Below, one piece after another: positions 10,249-23,281 of a stretch of DNA of 64,000 nt. The position numbers and the translations under genes are program-made. This DNA is from Lathyrus oleraceus. Taxonomy: Eukaryota > Streptophyta > Magnoliopsida > Fabales > Fabaceae. The stretch's first letter is position 1, and each line of letters begins with the position of its first letter. The stretch lies in the NCBI RefSeq assembly GCF_024323335.1, contig NC_066584.1, positions 433,405,408 to 433,469,407 on the forward strand, read 5' to 3'. The notes below the pieces were generated by a model, which had not been told where the DNA came from, made no database searches, and worked only from the letters and a program-made list of their open reading frames with translations.

Positions 10249-12006
10249 CTAATCTGAAGAAGGTCTCACAGAAGGCTCTGCATCATCAACCATCTTGGTA
10301 AACTTCACGACGAACCTGAGCTTAGTGTTCTCCAGCCGAACTCTTCCCACCTCTTTCTGATGAATCTTCATCTGTCGGAAATAATGGTCCCTCTCAGCAT
10401 GATAATGATCTCTCTCGGCCATAATCTTCGCGTTCTCTTCTTCCTTAACTTTCAGCTTTGCTTCCTAGTCTGCGGTAAGGACTTTGGCTCTAGCTTCTCT
10501 CTGAGCCTTCACAAGGACTTGTCTCTTCTTTTCATCTTCAATGACTTTCAAAGCTCTAGCCAACTTCTCCTTGGTGCGGTCGTGCTCCTTCGTGGATGAC
10601 TCTAAAGCTTGGTTGATATTATAGTAATAGGCGGTGTCTATCTCAAAGCGCTTCACCTCCAGAGCATGTCTCTTAGCCTGGTCTTCTGCTTTCCCCTTGA
10701 CTTCCTGATTAGCCATTTGAATTCTAGCAACACTCATTTCCAACTCAGTCTTCTCTGCTTGCAGTTGATCTCTTGCCCTCCTCATCTCGAGTAACTCTTC
10801 CATACTGACAACAGAACGTGGCTCCTCAATCACCGGATACCAAAGATCACCCACAGGAAATGGTAGATGCGTGAGCTCAACCCTCTTTTTGAGCCAATCA
10901 TCAAACGGAGGAAAAGACCTATTATTAGGTCTAACAAAAGGAACCTTGCCCTTCCTCTGAATGTGGCGCCATGCTCCAGACACTTGCCTTAACAATGCCT
11001 GATTATCCTCAACCGGGAAGTAGAAAGACTCCTGAATCTCACACTCGAGGGGAGGAACCTCCATAGCAAACCCCATTTGTCTCTTAAGAAGCGTCGGGTT
11101 ATAATTAATACAACCTTGAACTCCTATAAGAGGCACATTGGGAAAACTCCCGCAACTGCAAATGAAATCTCGTCCAACCACACCATTGTGAGTCCAAGCT
11201 ATGTCCTTGGCTCACAAACCCATTAACTTGGTTGCCCAATTAAACGTATGGTCAATAAAGATAAAGACACCCTTGGGCGGAAAATATCCCATGAACCATT
11301 TGCATAACAGTTGAGCACAACATCTAACCAATTCCCCATGCCGCTTCTCGTTCCGATCATGGACCGAATAATAGACATCCCCAACCAAGGTAGGGATAGG
11401 ATTCCTCTGAGCAAACACCCGGATGGCATTAATGTCTACAAAGTTCTTCTGATTAGGGAACAAGATGATTCCATAAATGCTTACAGCAAGTAAAGCACAA
11501 ACAGCCTTCCAATTACCCAAAACAACATGCTCCTTGGCTTTAGCCTTCAAGAAACTCAGATGAAAACCGGGCCACTTCCCTTTCTCCTTCAAACCTTCCT
11601 TAATCACTTCGGGGCTCAAATAAAGAGCACGAGAGATCTCACCAACATCAGGTTCTTCCTTAGTGACAAAGAAAGGAATCTGGTTTCTGACCTGAATACC
11701 CAGGATACCGGCATAGTCCTCCATCAAAGGTCCCAACAAGTAATCCGGGAAGACAAAGCATCTCAAACCAGGATCATAAAACTGGAGAAAAGTATGGATG
11801 GCGCTCCTATCCCCATCTGTAAGCCTGAAAACCATCTTCAAAATACCACCATAAGCCTCACGGAACATCCCCACATGGTCAGGCGTAATCAATGCTATCA
11901 TATCTTTCAGCACACCAATCTTTGGATCAAAGAAACTATAGACAACATTATCTTTTAGGCCGGCCCTCATGCTTGGAACAAGGATGTCTCTCAACCAGGA
12001 TCTCAA
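10249..12006 (-). pseudogene. Element A ORF1, two internal stops
   Basis: ORF1 is the extra Ogre protein before gag, with no proven function. This copy aligns with ORF1 of B and C. The N-terminal globular part has AIHTFLQFYDPGLRCFVFPD, then PFFVTKEEPDVGE and a conserved SFPNVPLIGVQGCINYNP segment. The C-terminal part is a charged coiled coil rich in E, K, R and Q. A TGA at 11212-11214 and a TAG at 10465-10467 interrupt it; the frame is otherwise open to a TAG at 10249-10251. The fold resembles the plant protein family I recall as DUF7745, related to plant mobile domains; this is from memory. The true start is uncertain. Confidence 0.85.
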
Positions 12007-12992
12007 TCAAGAATGTCTCCTACATATGGATAAACATGAGTTAGATGCGGATAAATGCAAAATGGGAATGATGCAAATGCATGAATACAATGCATAGTGC
12101 CATCCTCCAAGTCATCTGAACATCAACTGTACTGGATTCCGGTCTCTGAACTGATCACAACTATCTGAGGGACTTAGTAACCATAAATCCAACTCGGGGT
12201 TCCGAAATAAACGGAACGGAGGATACATCACCATCATCTCTGGAAAACCACTGATCGGATAACAACAAGATCCTCTGAACGAGTACCCTCAAATTCAACC
12301 CGGGGAATCCGAAATAAATGGAACCCGCTGATAAATACCACAGACAGAACTCCCACGTGTCGGGAATAAATATCCATAATCCAACTGAACCAAAGTCACC
12401 AACATAATCTGTATCTGTAGGAATCAAACCCTCCCCTCACAGGTGAATTCTAATAAGGTCATCTTAAGGCGGATAATGATCTCGACAATCGGACAAGATA
12501 CTCAACGGGTTTGCCCTTTCGGGTGTGCCGTTACAGCTCTCATAAGATCATCTAAACCAAAGATCCAGGAAAAAACGGTCACCGAAGTCAACAACTCAAA
12601 AGAGGTAACCCCAACCATAGTGGATACTCCACAAGGAAGGGCTTTCTCAGAAGAACCTCGTCCGACTGTGGTATGTCACGTCGCAACAACATGTTGATCC
12701 AGCATGTGAGGAGACGTGAGACCACGCTAATCCTAGGTGTATACTCATGCCTGGGTTTTAGCCCCACTCAGAACACCCACCCCAAATCAAAGGAACCAAA
12801 CATGTCCAGAATCCAGCACAATGATAATATGATGCATGCAAACATATATGCAAATATATACAATCACATTATAATAATCATAAATGCAATAAATAAGCAG
12901 TAAAAGCAACCCAAACTACCCTAACAACTACGCTAAAGAGCGCTAGGATTGACTCGCTTAGGGAAAACGGACCAGCAAGAGGTCAACTTCAG
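12007..12992 (-). other. Element A leader between PBS and ORF1
   Basis: No gene is visible in this 1-kb leader. It has loosely repeated segments with CGGGG and CCGAAATAAA near 12190-12320 and A/T-rich ATGCAA-type runs near 12050-12090 and 12830-12890. The short plus-strand open frames here have no recognisable features. Confidence 0.6.
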
Positions 12993-13010
12993 TCCCCAGC
13001 AGAGTCGCCA
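12993..13010 (-). other. Primer-binding site of element A
   Basis: The minus strand reads TGGCGACTCTGCTGGGGA two bases inside the 5' LTR. It is identical to the sites of B and C. Ogre PBS sequences are known to match the 3' end of a tRNA-Arg, which primes minus-strand DNA synthesis. Confidence 0.9.
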
Positions 13011-13012
13011 GC

Positions 13013-16000
13013 TATCGCAACGCGAAAAACAACCGGCGAAAAAAAAACAGTTTACAGAGCTGCCACCGACGCTATTCATCCTATGACGGAAAGGAAGCGC
13101 AAGACTAACCTAAGAAAGGGAAAGGAATGGTCTTATGACCAGAGATTGCAAGGTACCGGAGTCGGTTACGCAAGGGGAAGGTATTAGCACCCCTCACGTC
13201 CTCCGTACTCGACGGGATCCACGCTCAAAAGATAGCTCAAAGAATAGGATAAGGTTGCTAATAAAAACTGCTCAAAGAAATCTGCACAAACTGGAATAAT
13301 AAAACAGGTGGAAGAAGATGGAGGAAGTGGACTCGGCAGGATGTCGCATCCTGGGCCTACGTAGCTTTTCAGAAACAAACATCAGAGCCAACGTAGTTCG
13401 GGGAAATATGGAACATGCTCGCTAGGATATCGCACCCTATGCCTACGTATCTTCTCTATCCAGAGAAGAATCAGAGCACTCGTATCTCGGCTAACGCACG
13501 CCGAAACAAAACACTGAAAATAGACGCTGAGACGTCAAAAGAAACACTCAACAGGAAACAGACTGCCAATACATGGACTTACGCCCGACTCCTGACAACA
13601 AAAAGGAAACAGAATGCCAATACATGGACTTATATCCGACTCCAAACGAATACAAAACAAGGAAACAGAATGCCAATACATGGACTTATATCCGACTCCA
13701 AACAATAACAAATGCTAACCAGCAAACACCAAAGATGAACCCCAAAGATGAACCCCAAGTGAGTAATCACCACAAACGTCACAAATGAACCCCAAGTGAT
13801 ACATGGTAAACCCCCAAATGTGAACTCCAAACCAATATAGGTGAACCCCAATCTGAACCCCCAATGATAACAGAAGAAATCCTCAAGGTATAAACATACC
13901 ACACACGCACACGCTGAACAAACAAGTACTCACACCAAAGAAAACAAACAAAGGGTGAACACACACAAAATAACAAAAGAAAAAAGAAAAGGTTGAACCA
14001 ACACAGACTCAAAAAAGAAAAGGGTACCTAGAGAGATTGCTTACAACCTCCTGCCTACGTATCTCATCTGGTATGAGAATCAGGGCGACGTAGTTCCCCT
14101 TAACAGGGGTAAATCTCTCTCCTAACCAGAGACCAGGGAAACAACAAACTAAAAGGGAGACTGACTCGAGCCTAAAAGTTGTCATGCAATCCATAATCCC
14201 TAAGTTGAGGTCTCTAATCAGAACCTAACTCACACAGGAAGCAAGTCAGTTCAGAGGAAAGCAAATAAACACATCAACATAAGTGAACAAGCATCACACA
14301 CTATATACATACAAGAGGCCCAAACAATGGGTAGGCTTTAGTCAAGAGGGGTCATATCAACCTCGACAAACAAGCCAATCTGTAAGGGTAATTAACTGGG
14401 GCTCTTAACAACTAACTTTGAACGTTAGGGTGAGCAAATCAAAATGGTAATGAGGATGAGACCTCATATCTCTTAACCCTGGCCAGGGTGAGCTCAATGA
14501 CAATGAAAGCGTGGGGATCCAGAAAGAGGGACCCTATTCCACTTGACAGACTCTATACAAAGATCTTGGGTACATGTTCTGGAGCATCAACACGTAGTAC
14601 GAGCATAAAGAATGACTCACTGAATAACAGGGGACTGGTTACAAGTCCCTTCTATCTGTCAATTGCCTCTACTTAGAGGTCTTATCAAGTAACATGCCTT
14701 ATCATGGAGGTTTTTGGCACAATCTGTAAACAACCACAAACAGAGCCTCTTAAGGAGGACTTCAGAAATGCTTGCCAAAAAGGTGACAGGACTTCCAGAC
14801 TACATGGAGTAAGAGGCTAACTACCTAAGTGGTGTATCAACCACACTCCAAAGCTTAAGCAAAAGCTAGCAAGCAACTAATGTACCTGTACAAAAGCCAA
14901 CCAGTTAGTATCTCAGACAGAAAACCACCAGACAAACAGCGGAACTTTCCAATATTTACAACTCAATGAACAATGCTCAAGCACTCAAGTGAACTCATGA
15001 GCATCAATTAGAACCTACAAAACAACAAGAGTTAGTACTCAAAGGCATTTGTATCTCACAAAGTGAGAACAAATCAACCATCAATGCTAAATGTCCAAAC
15101 CTGAAACACAAAGCACAATTAGCTTATGTACAAAACACTAGTACAAAGACTAGGTTCAAAACCAAATCAAATGATCAAAACAGAAGTCAATCTTTTGCAC
15201 AAAGCAAGTTCAAACATGTCATAAGATGTCCTCAAAAGGACCAGCATCAATTCACAAGGAAAATGCATCAAATGATCAATGTAAAGAAAAGGCAAGCAAG
15301 TGTACACAAAATGGACAATCAAATTAGAAAATCCAAATCAAAACAGAAATGCATCCAATGGCTATGAAATTTTTTATGCAAGCTACTCATGTTATGAACA
15401 AGCAATGTGCCAAATATCAAATCCAGAAGAGCTCAAATGATAGGTGAACAAAAATGCACAAATTGAATACCAAAAATGTGACAAAAATTGTCACACTACA
15501 TCTTCATGTGTCCAAAACAGTGGTATCATATGATAAAAATTCCAAACCAATTCTCAAAAATCATATCATATGTGAGTATCAAGCATGCAAAAAATCAGGT
15601 CAATTGGATCAACATATAGCATTTCACAAAGCATTGATCATAACATGTCAAATTAACACAATGTTCAATCAAAAATTCCAAAATAAAAATCCAGAAACAA
15701 ACAAATCTTGAAATTAATACTAAAAAATACTAGACATTAAAACAAACACATGAAAAAAAATTGGAATCAAATTGAAGCATTTTACTATTTTTAATGCATT
15801 TTACAAAACAACTAAAATAATTGGATAAATAAATAAAATGGAGGGAAATTCAAATAATTTGAATTAAATCTGAAAAAGCCACAACCATATGATCTTGGAG
15901 CGCGCCTAATCTAATGGTCCAGGTTCAAAATCATGAAACGCGGCGTTTCATTTATGAGTCATCAGCCTAGTCACATGTTCAATGCTAGCGTGGCTATGGT

Positions 16001-17980
16001 CAACACAATTAGATCCAATCAACTGGACACGCAGGCGCTTGCATGGCACACACGTTGGACAAACCCTAGCAGAACCAGACGGCGGCGGCGGTCATCTTCT
16101 CCGGCCATGCAGGCGGCGGCGCCGCCGTGCAAAAGTACAGAAATGAATAAAACCTATACCAATCGAAAGATCTTGCCAAGCACATTCCAAATATCATACT
16201 AGTTTCATCTAATTCATCATGAATTCTCTGGATCGAGCACAAACATATTCATGAGCAAAACTTTAATTCATCACCACATGCTCATTTCTCATCCATTTTT
16301 AAATCTAAACCTATCAGCATGCTCTACTACAAGAGATCTACACAATGATAACAAGAAATCAGCAAATGGAGAGGATCAATTTTTCATCACCTGGAAATGC
16401 AAGTTGTTGTACACACGTGATCAAGCTCTCCAAAGTTCCAGATATGCTCCTCTATGCTTCTGTTGAAGTTTTGTGCAAGAAGAATCCACTAAAACCACTC
16501 GAATCTAGCTTAATTTCAAAAATCCATTTCCATGAAAGTGTTCTTGAACAACACGATTTCAGACTCAATTATCCAATCCAGATGATGATTCTTGCTCAAT
16601 GAATGATAATGAACAAGATTATGCAAGGATTTTGATGACTTGTGTGAAGAAAATTGAAAATCGAAGTGAGAGAATTCTTGGAGGGAAATGGCAAATTCTA
16701 GATCTCAAATTCTGTTATGAGCAAAATCAGTTAGGGTTTGGCTTATATATGGTGTGTTAATGACACTGAAATCTCAATTAGGAAATGGTTAAACAAGATT
16801 AGTGAAATATGGAGTGAAATGCAAAAAATGCAAAATGTGATATCATGGCCATGCAACATGTGAACAGTACCCATGCAAGCTTCATGTTCACTTAAAACCA
16901 ACCAATAAACATAATGGAATTGGTATTTGGCTTGCATGATCATCCAAATTTGAATTATCAAAATTCCCTCCAAAATGCACATGTATGAACAAGTGATCAT
17001 ATGAGCTTCTTCCATGCATGGCAAATGTTGATTTGGAATCTCTTGGTCATGACAAGCATTTTGCAAAACGAATGGACCAATTTGGAGTTTTGAATCAAAA
17101 GTTATGCCATCTTGAAATTCCATGTATACTTTGTGATCATTTGGCCATAACTTCTCAACCAATCATCAGATGATCATGAAATAGGACTTTTTAGAAAGGG
17201 GAGAGAAGGATATTCAACTTTCATTTTCACCAAAAATCCATTTTAAACTTCTTTGATGTTGATAATTCAAGTTGAATATGGACCAGAAACTTGCCATTTT
17301 TGGAAATTTGAAATTACAGGTCACTTTCCATTTTTGGAAAATTTTGCCATGACTTCAAAATCTTCAAGAGAAATGTTTAGAATGACAAATAGACCTCTTT
17401 TGAACATGACTGAGAGGTCTCAACTCATTTCCCCACCTCATAGCCCTCAGTTGACTGCACAATTGACTTTTTGGTCCACAGATGACCTTGAACTGTCTTG
17501 ATCAGTTTGAGCCTCTACCACTTGGGGAAATTGCTCAAAAATGAAACCCTAGCTCATGTAAGCTCCTTATGATAATCATGTGATTCTTCATCCCAAGAAA
17601 ATACCTCATCTCCTTGAGAAACCCTAGCTGGAAGAAAGGCATTGATTAGGGTTGACCACAGGTCAGAACCCTAATCCAAAGGAACTTGAGGATAAGTTCT
17701 GCAACTCTTGATGATGATAGAACCATGATGATGGTAATATATTCTTGCAAATAAGATGATAGTAACCCTAATTGAAAAGCAAACCCTCAGATGGTTGATC
17801 ATCAATTCATAGTAACCCTCAGGCTTGAATCATGTAATTTCTCCATCTTCTGAAAAGACTTTGGAGGAGGACTTTCTTATTTTCATATGAGATGCAAAAT
17901 GCAATGTCTAATGCTCTAAAAATGAAATGCAATGTATCAAACTAGTCTCCAGAGAGGAGGGCAAATTTTGAGGTGTTACA
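13013..17980 (-). repeat. Element A 5' LTR (4.97 kb)
   Basis: The LTR starts TGTAACACC on the minus strand at 17980 and ends two bases before the PBS. It contains no credible gene. It holds three near-exact copies of a roughly 60-bp unit around 13565-13700, a degenerate ATGAACCCC repeat near 13730-13860, a block shared with the LTRs of B and C near 14740-14800, a conserved TGTGACA/TGTCACA hairpin (15477-15495), and a block near 13174-13193 shared with all the Ogre LTRs here. Both ends match the LTR copy at the window start. Confidence 0.92.
15477..15495 (-). other. LTR hairpin TGTGACA/TGTCACA (element A)
   Basis: Seven-base arms flank an AAAAT loop. Hairpins with the same arm core lie at similar depth (2.3-2.5 kb from the LTR 5' end) in the LTRs of B and C. 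Confidence 0.7.
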
Positions 17981-18399
17981 ACCGCCACGTGTACGCCTAT
18001 ATTCAAGCTTCTTCGAAAAGATAAATCTATTGATTGGACCTAAGATTGCCAAAAAGCTTTTGACAGTATCAAGGAATATCTACTTGAGCCTCCGATTTTG
18101 TCTCCGCCTGTTGAAGGAAGATCATTGATCATGTATTTGACTGTGCTTGAAGAGAGTATGGGTTGTGTTCTTGGTTAGCAAGACGAAACTGTAAAGAAAG
18201 AGTATGTTATTTACTACCTCAGTAAGAAGTTCACCGATTGTAAGACTCAGTATTCTATGCTTGAGAAGACTTGTTGCGCATTGGCTTGTGATGCTAAGCG
18301 TCTGCGTCAATACATGTTGAATCATACCACTTGGTTGATATCCAAAATGGATCCAATCAAGTACATTTTTAAGAAACCTGCTTTAACTGGGAGGATTAT
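17981..18399 (+). pseudogene. Element F: decayed Ogre pol fragment (RT to RNase H)
   Basis: This 419-bp plus-strand piece is bounded by the outer end of element A on the left and that of E on the right. Read from 17981 it codes the end of reverse transcriptase and the linked RNase H: PIFKLLRKDK, AFDSIKEYLLEPPILSPP, YYLSKKFTDCKTQYSMLEK and ISKMDPIKYIFKKPALTG. Stops TAA at 18041-18043 and TAG at 18176-18178 break it. It is the oldest visible layer and the target in which both A and E sit. The rest of this element lies outside the window or beyond the nest. Confidence 0.88.
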
Positions 18400-21300
18400 T
18401 GTAGCGGTAAATTCATGACCATAAAGTTATGGATAAGATAGACGTCAATAAAAGTAGAGTCACCACCGCGCTTTTATTGTTTCCAAGGGAAAAGGGAAAA
18501 GTACGAACAAAATCCAAAAAGATAAGAATTTTCAAATCAAAACTAATAAAATGCCAGAGATTATTGGTAAGAGGGTTGGTTACACAGAGGGAAGGTGTTA
18601 GCACCCAAAGTGTCCTAGGTACTCCTAGGGAGCCCTTTCTTGTGTGCATATGTGTTTTTGTACAAAATGATGTTTGCAATAAATAGAGTGGAAGGATGAG
18701 AAAAGAATTCATTAATTATATTTTTGTGTTTGACAAGACCTTCAGACTTATGCCTATGTACCAACATAAAATGAGGGATCAAAACCTCGTAGTTTGTGGT
18801 ATCAATTTCAAAATGAGTGATTTGCTTTTAACAAAATTTAAGTTTGAAAGAGACACAAAAGGCCTAAAAAGGTTTGGATGAGTTTTAGTTCTTTTTGTCT
18901 TTTGAAAATTTTAAGTCAAGTATAGTTAAGTTCATTTACAAGTTTATTTAAGAAAAGAAATTTGAAAATGCAATGGCATAAAACCAAAGTTTCTAATTTG
19001 CAATATGGTCTAAGTTTAGAAAACAAGCACAATCAAAGAAGGTTTTATAAAGGGGAAGAGATTTTGAAATTAAAGAAGTGAGGAAGAGATGAAGAGACTA
19101 ATCCTAAGCATAAATTTAAAAGTTGAGAGTTGAAAATATCTGACCAATGAGCTGCAATCCAATAGACAAGAATGTCATATAGAAACCCAAATTTCCCTTG
19201 GACTTTAGAGTCAAGCAACAATCAATATACAAATAACAAGTTGAAGAGAAAGGCATCAAATAAAGATAGCCGCATCCAAGCTTAGCAACTCCATGATTCT
19301 CTTTAAAATTTCCCATGTATCAGGTGACTTCAAAGATGGAATTAGTTGCAGGTTCAAAATAACAGCTTCATAATGATCATGTTGTAGATGAACTCAAATG
19401 GATCTTCAATTTTGTATCAGATGAAAGTTCACTTTACAAGCATTTGGTTTCATGAAAGTTGGCATTGGCCAAGTCCTTTGCATAGGGAATATTGCCTAAA
19501 TTCTAAGTCCAATAGTCTCAGATCAAACCAACAGTCCACACAAAATGTTTTTTTAGAGTTTTTGTTCTTATTATGTACATTAAGGCCAAAAGACCATACA
19601 AACACACAAATATATACAAACACAATATATCACAAAATATGGTCCAAGTGGACAAAGGGAGAATGACATTAAAGTAAACAACTTGAACGATATGAATAAT
19701 GGCAAATGGATAAAGCTTAAAATTAAAGTGCATAAAAGTAAATGGCTTGAAATTAAAACTTAGTTGTTAGTTGATTAGAAGTTAGTATTATTTTTGCTTT
19801 TGTTTTGTTTAAGTCATTCTTTGGAGAATACTCAACCCACTTATCACAAGCATGGGTCCTTGAACCAAGACATCTTCCAAAGGAAGGAAAAAATGCCAAG
19901 TTCCCACACTATACCATGAAAGAGGGGAGACTTACAATCTCACTAACTAGAATGCTATGCCTTTTTGTGTCACAAATTTAGCACTATGTTAAGCAATCGT
20001 TATTGGACTTATGTAGAAGTCACAACGAATTGAGGTCGGGCAATAGAATTTTGGTGTTAATGTATGTTAGAGACATAGTATAATGGACTATGTTCATGAA
20101 ACATACCACACACAAAAAGAATATGCAAAATGGGGGACCTAATCTCATCCATACTTATGTTAATTTTGCAATCAACTAGCCTTAGGATATAGAGACATCA
20201 TAGGTCCATGATATGGATAAATAAAGAAGGGGAATGAGATGAAGAGGGAGGGGGAATGGATTCAACACAAATTGGTCAAAGGAGGACTTTTACCAAATTA
20301 ATATCATTCATTCATTTTGGGAGATGGAATGTACATTCCATCAATCTCCTAAATCCAATGATCTTAACCTAGCAAAGTCAAATCAACCTTGACCAAGGCC
20401 CAACAACACTAGTCAAATTTACAAAATCAATTAAAATGGCTATACACAATTAATTTGACATTTAAACAATTAAAAATAATAAAAATATGCATTAAATTAA
20501 ATTATGGTTAGTCAAATTCCTAAAACCTCATCAAAACACCAAAGAAATAGCCATGGGATTTATCATAGGTCAAACAAGGTCAAAGGACCTTGGAGAATTT
20601 TTTTCATAAATTTTGGAAACTTAAAAGCATTTTTAAATAATTAAAAATATTCACAAAATCAATTAAATCATGAAAAATATTAATAATGATCCAAAAAATA
20701 ATTTTAATTCAAAAAATGAAAGAGGATTTCATTTAATTTATTTTGGTGAAACTCTCATATTTTTTGGATTAATATTAAATTTAATATGAATTAATGAAAA
20801 TGAAACAAATAAAATGAAAATCAATTACTCTGAAAAAACGTGGTCCACTTGATCTCCCTCATTAATTGAGGTGACATATCAAGTGGATGAAAACCCGCGT
20901 TCCATCGTGCACTCGAGTTAGCGCGCCACACAATTGGTAATCAAAAGGAACGCTCATGATTAAAACAAATTGAACTGATCATGTGGTTCTGGACCACGCC
21001 ATCTCATTGCCAGAGCAAAGCGCCGGTCGTCTTCTCAGGCGACCTTGACCGGACTGGTCCACTCATCACCATCATAAAAATGAAAAAGAAGGACATGATT
21101 TTATAGTAAAAATGGCACTGATCACGAATCTGACCTCAATTCGTCCTAACTCCAAGTATATTGAGAGATACATGAAGTTGAAATGTAAGGTACATGAACT
21201 GAGTTGCTTCGATTTGGCCTCAAAGCAACTCAATCTTCTTTCCTACATTGGCAGGACTTTAGACAACCAAAGATCCAAGAGAATTGATGAGAATTGAGAG

Positions 21301-23112
21301 AGAATCGAAGAAAAGAAAAAATATGGAAAATACCTTCAATACTGTGTAGAACTTGATCTTTCTTGCTTCAATTCTTGTTTGATCTTGCTCAGGAAGCTTG
21401 CAGAAGTGGCTTAGGATTGAAACAAAGCTTTGGATCCTGGAGTTTTTAAATCTCCAAAAAGTGAGATTCAAACTCAATTTTCAAAGGAAAATTCTCAGGT
21501 GTTCCTTTCAAATGTGAGGGTTTCAAGTGTGGGAGGCAAAGCTGACGCACAAGGGTTCTCATTTCTGATGCCATGGGCTCTTATTTATAGCAAATTCAAG
21601 TGTTATTTGCACCTTCCAAAATGTTTCCAAATTTGGCAATTAAGTGTTGCATGCTTGTATGAGCGTGTACAGGCCCATGAAGCTACTCAATTAAGTCCAC
21701 AACTACATGTAATTGAGTCCGAAAGTGAATTGGAATGCAAGGCAAAAGTGTGTAGTTGTTTAAAGTTTGATCCTTGCCAAATGATGCATCCATGTTTGGA
21801 CCATGCGCAGACCATTCAAACTTTGTCCAAAATGGATGAAATTGGACTCTTTGGAATGGTTAGATCAAGAGGAACAAATCTTATGTTAAAAACGTTTCCA
21901 TTTGAAGCTTTTATCATGATTAATTTTGAGGTGTAAGTTTGGAAATTTCAATATGTCAATTTTTTTTCTAAGTGTCAAGCCATATGTTCAATTATTCCAC
22001 CTTGGCTAACTTTTTATGTGAGCTTCAAATGAGAATCATGTCTTCATCAAAGTTGTATATCTTTCCAAAAGCTTCAAAATGGTCACAAATTTGACCTCAT
22101 TTGGATTTGGTATGAATGAGTTATGAATTATTGAATTGAGGAAAATCACTTGTTCAATGGTATTTGTCCAAAATGACCTATAATGTATCCTCATATCACA
22201 TGCTCATAAAACTTTAATTATCTCTTCCTCCAAACATTAAAGTTGAAGTAGATACCTTTAAACTTGATTGTGCAACTTATAAATCTTTCATCTCATAAAA
22301 AATGATCAACTTATAGCCTTGGGAAGTTGACTTTGAAATTAGGGTTTAGACAAAATGACCTATAATCTTTCAACATGAAAAATGACTTTCCAAGCAAAAC
22401 TAGCTCTAGACCTAAACATGAAAGTTGTTTGGAATGCAATTTAGAGTAATGTTGCTCTTGGAATCATTTTCATATGATGAAAATTGTAGGAGATAGGGTC
22501 TAGGGGACCCCAATTTTGATTAGATGAATTCCTCTGGTCAACCACCATTAATCAACTTGCAAACTTGCAATTCTCTTGACTTTTTGGACTCATGGGAGAT
22601 CATATATGCATAAGATGATGAAAAATTTGATGTGTCCCTTGGAATATTTGATCCATTGGTGAAGAAGCTTTGTGAAGAAGTTACACAAGATACCCAGATG
22701 AACTAGGGTTTCCAAGGCAAACAAATTCCAAACTCTTGAAGAATTCTTGATCAAAATAACATGTAGAGATCATGGGGACTCATATATGATGCCTATAGCC
22801 TTTTTGGATCATTTCTTGGTTGAACTCATAGCAAAGAGGGTCTTAAACCCTAGACATAAACTTGATAGATCAAAGGTGATCAAGTGCCCTACCTACAAAA
22901 GAGTTAGACAAATGCAAAGACATATTTTTGGTTTTTTGGTTAATAAAGATGATAAAATACAAAGTATGATACAATCACATAGTACTTGGTGATCTCTTCC
23001 AATACAAACCTAATGAATGAGGGGGGAAGGAGGATGCCAAGGTATGATCCCAATGCTAATGCATATGATGAGATAACATGAGGGATCTTGGGGTCAAAAT
23101 TGGGATCTTACA
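18400..23112 (-). repeat. Element E 3' LTR (4.71 kb)
   Basis: The ends are TGTA...TACA in element orientation. The distal end carries GGGTGCTAACACC (18589-18606 region) and a TCCTAGGTACTCCTAGG segment near 18612 that is nearly the same as in element C. The middle (20400-20800) is very A/T-rich. A 168-codon plus-strand open frame at 21430-21936 has no recognisable domain and I do not call it a gene. Otherwise I see nothing coding. Confidence 0.85.
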
Positions 23113-23281
23113 GTTGCCCCTATATAAGGACATTCTAACTGAGGAGGTGAAGGTTACAATATTCATATCGACTCAGTAGAATGAGCTTAAATGTCAACAT
23201 ATAGAAACAAATTTTGGTCCCTGAGATACCTCATGATACATATGCTATGAATGTTAAAATAGATCTCTGTGGGGAAATGTT
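23113..23281 (-). other. Element E polypurine tract and 3' UTR remnant
   Basis: The first bases after the LTR give AGGGGCAAC on the minus strand, the polypurine tract. The following 160 bp have no coding signal and end where the copia element D begins. Confidence 0.7.

Larger units (their letters stand above)
1..17980 (-). mobile_element. Element A: Ogre-type Ty3/gypsy retrotransposon, decayed, 3' LTR cut by window edge
   Basis: This is a nearly complete Ogre/Tat-type LTR retrotransposon read on the minus strand. In element order it shows a 5' LTR (13013-17980), PBS (12993-13010), leader, ORF1, gag-protease, a predicted intron, pol, a structured 3' UTR and the start of the 3' LTR (1-331). 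The two LTR ends match closely (about 300 bp at 17665-17980 against 1-331), apart from a short stretch near 90-113 absent from the right copy. Every coding part has stops or frameshifts, so it cannot move on its own. Its right end joins a pol fragment of another element at 17981, so it inserted into element F. The matching target duplication would lie left of the window. Confidence 0.93.
18400..23281 (-). mobile_element. Element E: Ogre-type element, 3' LTR and a piece of 3' UTR
   Basis: The minus strand shows an LTR from 23112 (TGTAAGATCCC) to 18400 (ending CGCTACA), preceded by a polypurine tract (AGGGGCAAC) and 169 bp of 3' UTR. Copia element D then interrupts the 3' UTR at 23282. The rest of E should lie right of the nest, outside the window. 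The polypurine tract shows this is a true 3' LTR and not a solo LTR. Its LTR differs in length and sequence from those of A, B and C. Confidence 0.85.

Noticed and set aside
12993..13010. tRNA gene fragment at the PBS
   Set aside because: Only the 18-base match to a tRNA 3' end is present; it is a primer-binding site, as in B and C.
21430..21936. 168-codon plus-strand frame
   Set aside because: It lies inside the LTR of element E, antisense, with no recognisable domain; treated as chance.
18400..23112. Solo LTR
   Set aside because: A polypurine tract and 3' UTR sequence follow at 23113-23281, so it is a 3' LTR whose element is interrupted by copia D.
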